Positions 42,006-43,228 of a stretch of 43,228 bases of DNA are shown here, piece by piece. Position numbers and translations under genes: made by a program. The first letter of the stretch is position 1, and every line of letters starts with the position of its first letter. The stretch is taken from contig JAOFXR010000026.1 of NCBI GenBank assembly GCA_028047635.1, positions 1-43,228 on the forward strand, in the 5' to 3' direction. This stretch comes from Verrucomicrobiales bacterium. Its GTDB lineage: Bacteria; Verrucomicrobiota; Verrucomicrobiia; Verrucomicrobiales; DEV007. The notes under the pieces were generated by a model. That model did not search any database and was not told the DNA's origin. It saw only the letters and a list, made by a program, of their open reading frames with translations.

Positions 42006-42897
42006 TTACTGGAAGTTAAGCCGATTCACATTCAGGCCGCGCGGCTCGGACGTGGTTTCTTCTGTAATCCCCGGAGAAGGAAGGTCCACCTGTTGCAAAT
42101 TTGGGGTAGCAGGGTCCTGGATCACGTCCGCCGCTGGCGCCGTATCAACCACCGTTGGCCGCGCCAACTGCCGATGCCACACTCCCTGATAGCGTTGATC
42201 CCCGTTGGGCTTACGAAAGGTTTGCGTTTGCACGAGAGTGTATCCTTACTCGATCAATATCATTGACGCTGATCGCAAATTCAGCCTGACTTTGAGTCAC
42301 CTTGTAGCGCCATTGCCACGTTTCGATCTCGGGAATTTGATCGTAAGCAATTCGGAATTCCTGAACGCCGGCATTTCAACGCCCTTCCACTGAAGTGATC
42401 CAGTGACCGCTCTCCCAAAAGCTTTTACCGTTGCCGCTCGATTTAGCGCGGATGTAGGTGTCGAGCGCGAGGGGGTGCATCCACGGGGTAAAGCCTTTCT
42501 CCTTCATCGGTTCCACCACATTCGCCGTTTTTGGAAGTTCATCCTCGGTGGCCTCAATGTCCGGTGTGACGACTTCCTCATTCTTAAAATCGCTTTCTAC
42601 AGGAGGCATGGGCATCAAATCGACTTTTACGTCGGTAGTATTTTTGTCGAGGGATTCTCTTGCCGGAGTGGAAACGATAACGGTCTCTTCTTCAGCGGGA
42701 TCGGCTGGTTTTCCTTTCACGAAAAAAACCACCATCGCCGCGACGATGGCCGTCATCAGGAGAGGCAAAACAATCGTCTTTGACCTGCCGGTGTGGCGGT
42801 AAGATTGTTTGATGCCGGGTATGGGATATTTATCGTACGCGGGATCTGAGTTTAAGGAGGTAACTCTGCCTATACGAAATTGACGGATTAAGCGCAA
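42006..42897 (-). pseudogene. Conserved membrane-anchored hypothetical protein, broken by TGA and a frameshift
   Basis: Read with two repairs this gives a protein of about 296 aa. It has a membrane helix (KTIVLPLLMTAIVAAMVVFF), a proline/acidic linker, and a C-terminal domain (GKSFWESGHWITSVEGR, then NAGVQEFRIAYDQIPEIETW, then VQTQTFRKPNGDQRYQGVWH). The first piece ends at TGA 42376-42378, where CGA (Arg) is the simplest ancestral codon. The same frame stays open to 42211. A one-base insertion near 42241-42252 is then needed to reach the third piece, giving DIDRVGYTLVQTQTF. The pieces fit together as one gene. The start is uncertain (TTG 42897). Function unknown; it resembles verrucomicrobial proteins I cannot name. 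Confidence 0.75.
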
Positions 42898-42915
42898 TTA
42901 AGATTCACAGAAACT

Positions 42916-43228
42916 TCAAATTTTTCGAATCCGGGCAATCCGGGTGAAGATGAGAACGGCAGAAATGTGCTCATGAGAAAGTCCGGTCATTTTGGAAAGT
43001 ACTTCACGATAGGTTTCCAGTTGCGAGCGGTGTTTTTGCGTCGCTTCATCCAGTGTTGATTCAGTAACCTGGTCGGTTTTGTAATCAATAATTGTCGCTT
43101 TTTGGGGGAGACCGTCTTTCCCCATTTCAATCACGACCCGGTCGAAAGTCCCCGATAACCAGGCTCCGTCGAGAAGGATTTCAAAACTCTTCTCACGCCA
43201 GAGTTCGGAGGTTTCACCTTTCCTTGAT
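42916..43228 (-). CDS. C-terminal nuclease domain of UvrD/RecB/AddA-type helicase, 5'-truncated by window edge
   Basis: Open to the right edge. Residues visible are ELWREKSFEILLDGAWLSG, then TFDRVVIEM, then ATIIDYKTDQ and HRSQLETYREVLSKMTG. The DRVV and IIDYKTD (Asp and Lys of the PD-(D/E)XK motif) and the QLxxY motif are characteristic of RecB/AddA family nucleases. Only the last 104 residues are in the window, so helicase motifs cannot be checked. It ends 19 bp before the broken gene on the same strand. The gene call is firm at the domain level. Confidence 0.82.
   Translation of the reverse strand, partial: SRKGETSELWREKSFEILLDGAWLSGTFDRVVIEMGKDGLPQKATIIDYKTDQVTESTLDEATQKHRSQLETYREVLSKMTGLSHEHISAVLIFTRIARIRKI

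Noticed and set aside
42376-42378. TGA as selenocysteine or recoded codon in the conserved hypothetical gene
   Set aside because: The expected residue is Arg, not Cys; no SECIS-like hairpin was seen, other genes here use TGA as a stop, and a second lesion lies in the same gene.

Overview
The window looks like a chromosomal segment of a verrucomicrobial bacterium (phylum Verrucomicrobiota, probably marine or aquatic). This rests on gene content: a Tat-exported Gfo/Idh/MocA oxidoreductase, a type I sulfatase, an SGNH-DUF1080 fusion, a small PSCyt1-like heme protein, a lone type II pseudopilin, and a long Bacteroidetes-style PurF. Many starts are TTG or GTG with weak or absent Shine-Dalgarno sites. 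No database search was possible, so the phylum is an inference. No rRNA, tRNA, CRISPR array, prophage or insertion sequence was recognised.

Layout. (1) 1-5416: a TolC / periplasmic adaptor / MacB ATPase / MacB permease tripartite export operon, with the TolC gene cut by the window edge. (2) 5477-10978: accessory genes. These are a heme protein broken by an in-frame TAG, an EF-hand protein, an orphan sugar-type ABC permease, an unknown membrane protein coupled to a true formylglycine-generating enzyme, a frameshifted Rossmann-fold gene, and a BCP-type peroxiredoxin. (3) 11040-14958: a repeat- and hairpin-rich leader, aconitase, and two tandem I78-like lipoproteins. (4) 15022-29215: a nucleotide-biosynthesis supercluster, purC-like, (sulfotransferase), purS, purL, purQ, purM, purF, (GlsB-like), purD, pyrR, pyrB, and a dihydroorotase homologue that has lost metal ligands. 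A C-terminal shard of RtcB follows. (5) 29299-38857: secreted glycan-related enzymes, including a sialidase-like/phosphoesterase/propeller fusion, the SGNH-DUF1080 protein, an esterase, the sulfatase and the oxidoreductase. (6) 38943-43228: a pseudopilin, RNase R, a doubly broken conserved gene and the C-terminus of a RecB/AddA-type nuclease.

How the genes fit together. The purine genes cover several steps from PRPP (PurF, PurD, PurS/L/Q, PurM, PurC), and pyrR-pyrB-pyrC' starts pyrimidine synthesis. The pyrRBC' order and the missing catalytic residues of the third gene match the Pseudomonas-type arrangement, in which an inactive dihydroorotase supports aspartate transcarbamoylase. The formylglycine-generating enzyme at 8.6 kb can activate the CxPSR sulfatase at 36 kb, and the sulfotransferase gives the opposite chemistry.

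Most notable structure outside ordinary genes: a repeat with exact 22-bp periodicity occurs twice, in opposite orientations about 24.6 kb apart. One copy lies upstream of acnA. The other lies inside the signal-peptide codons of the esterase and upstream of the sulfatase. A degenerate copy of the purC 3' end lies on the far side of the sulfotransferase gene. Three genes carry four reading-frame lesions, which may be real decay or sequence errors.
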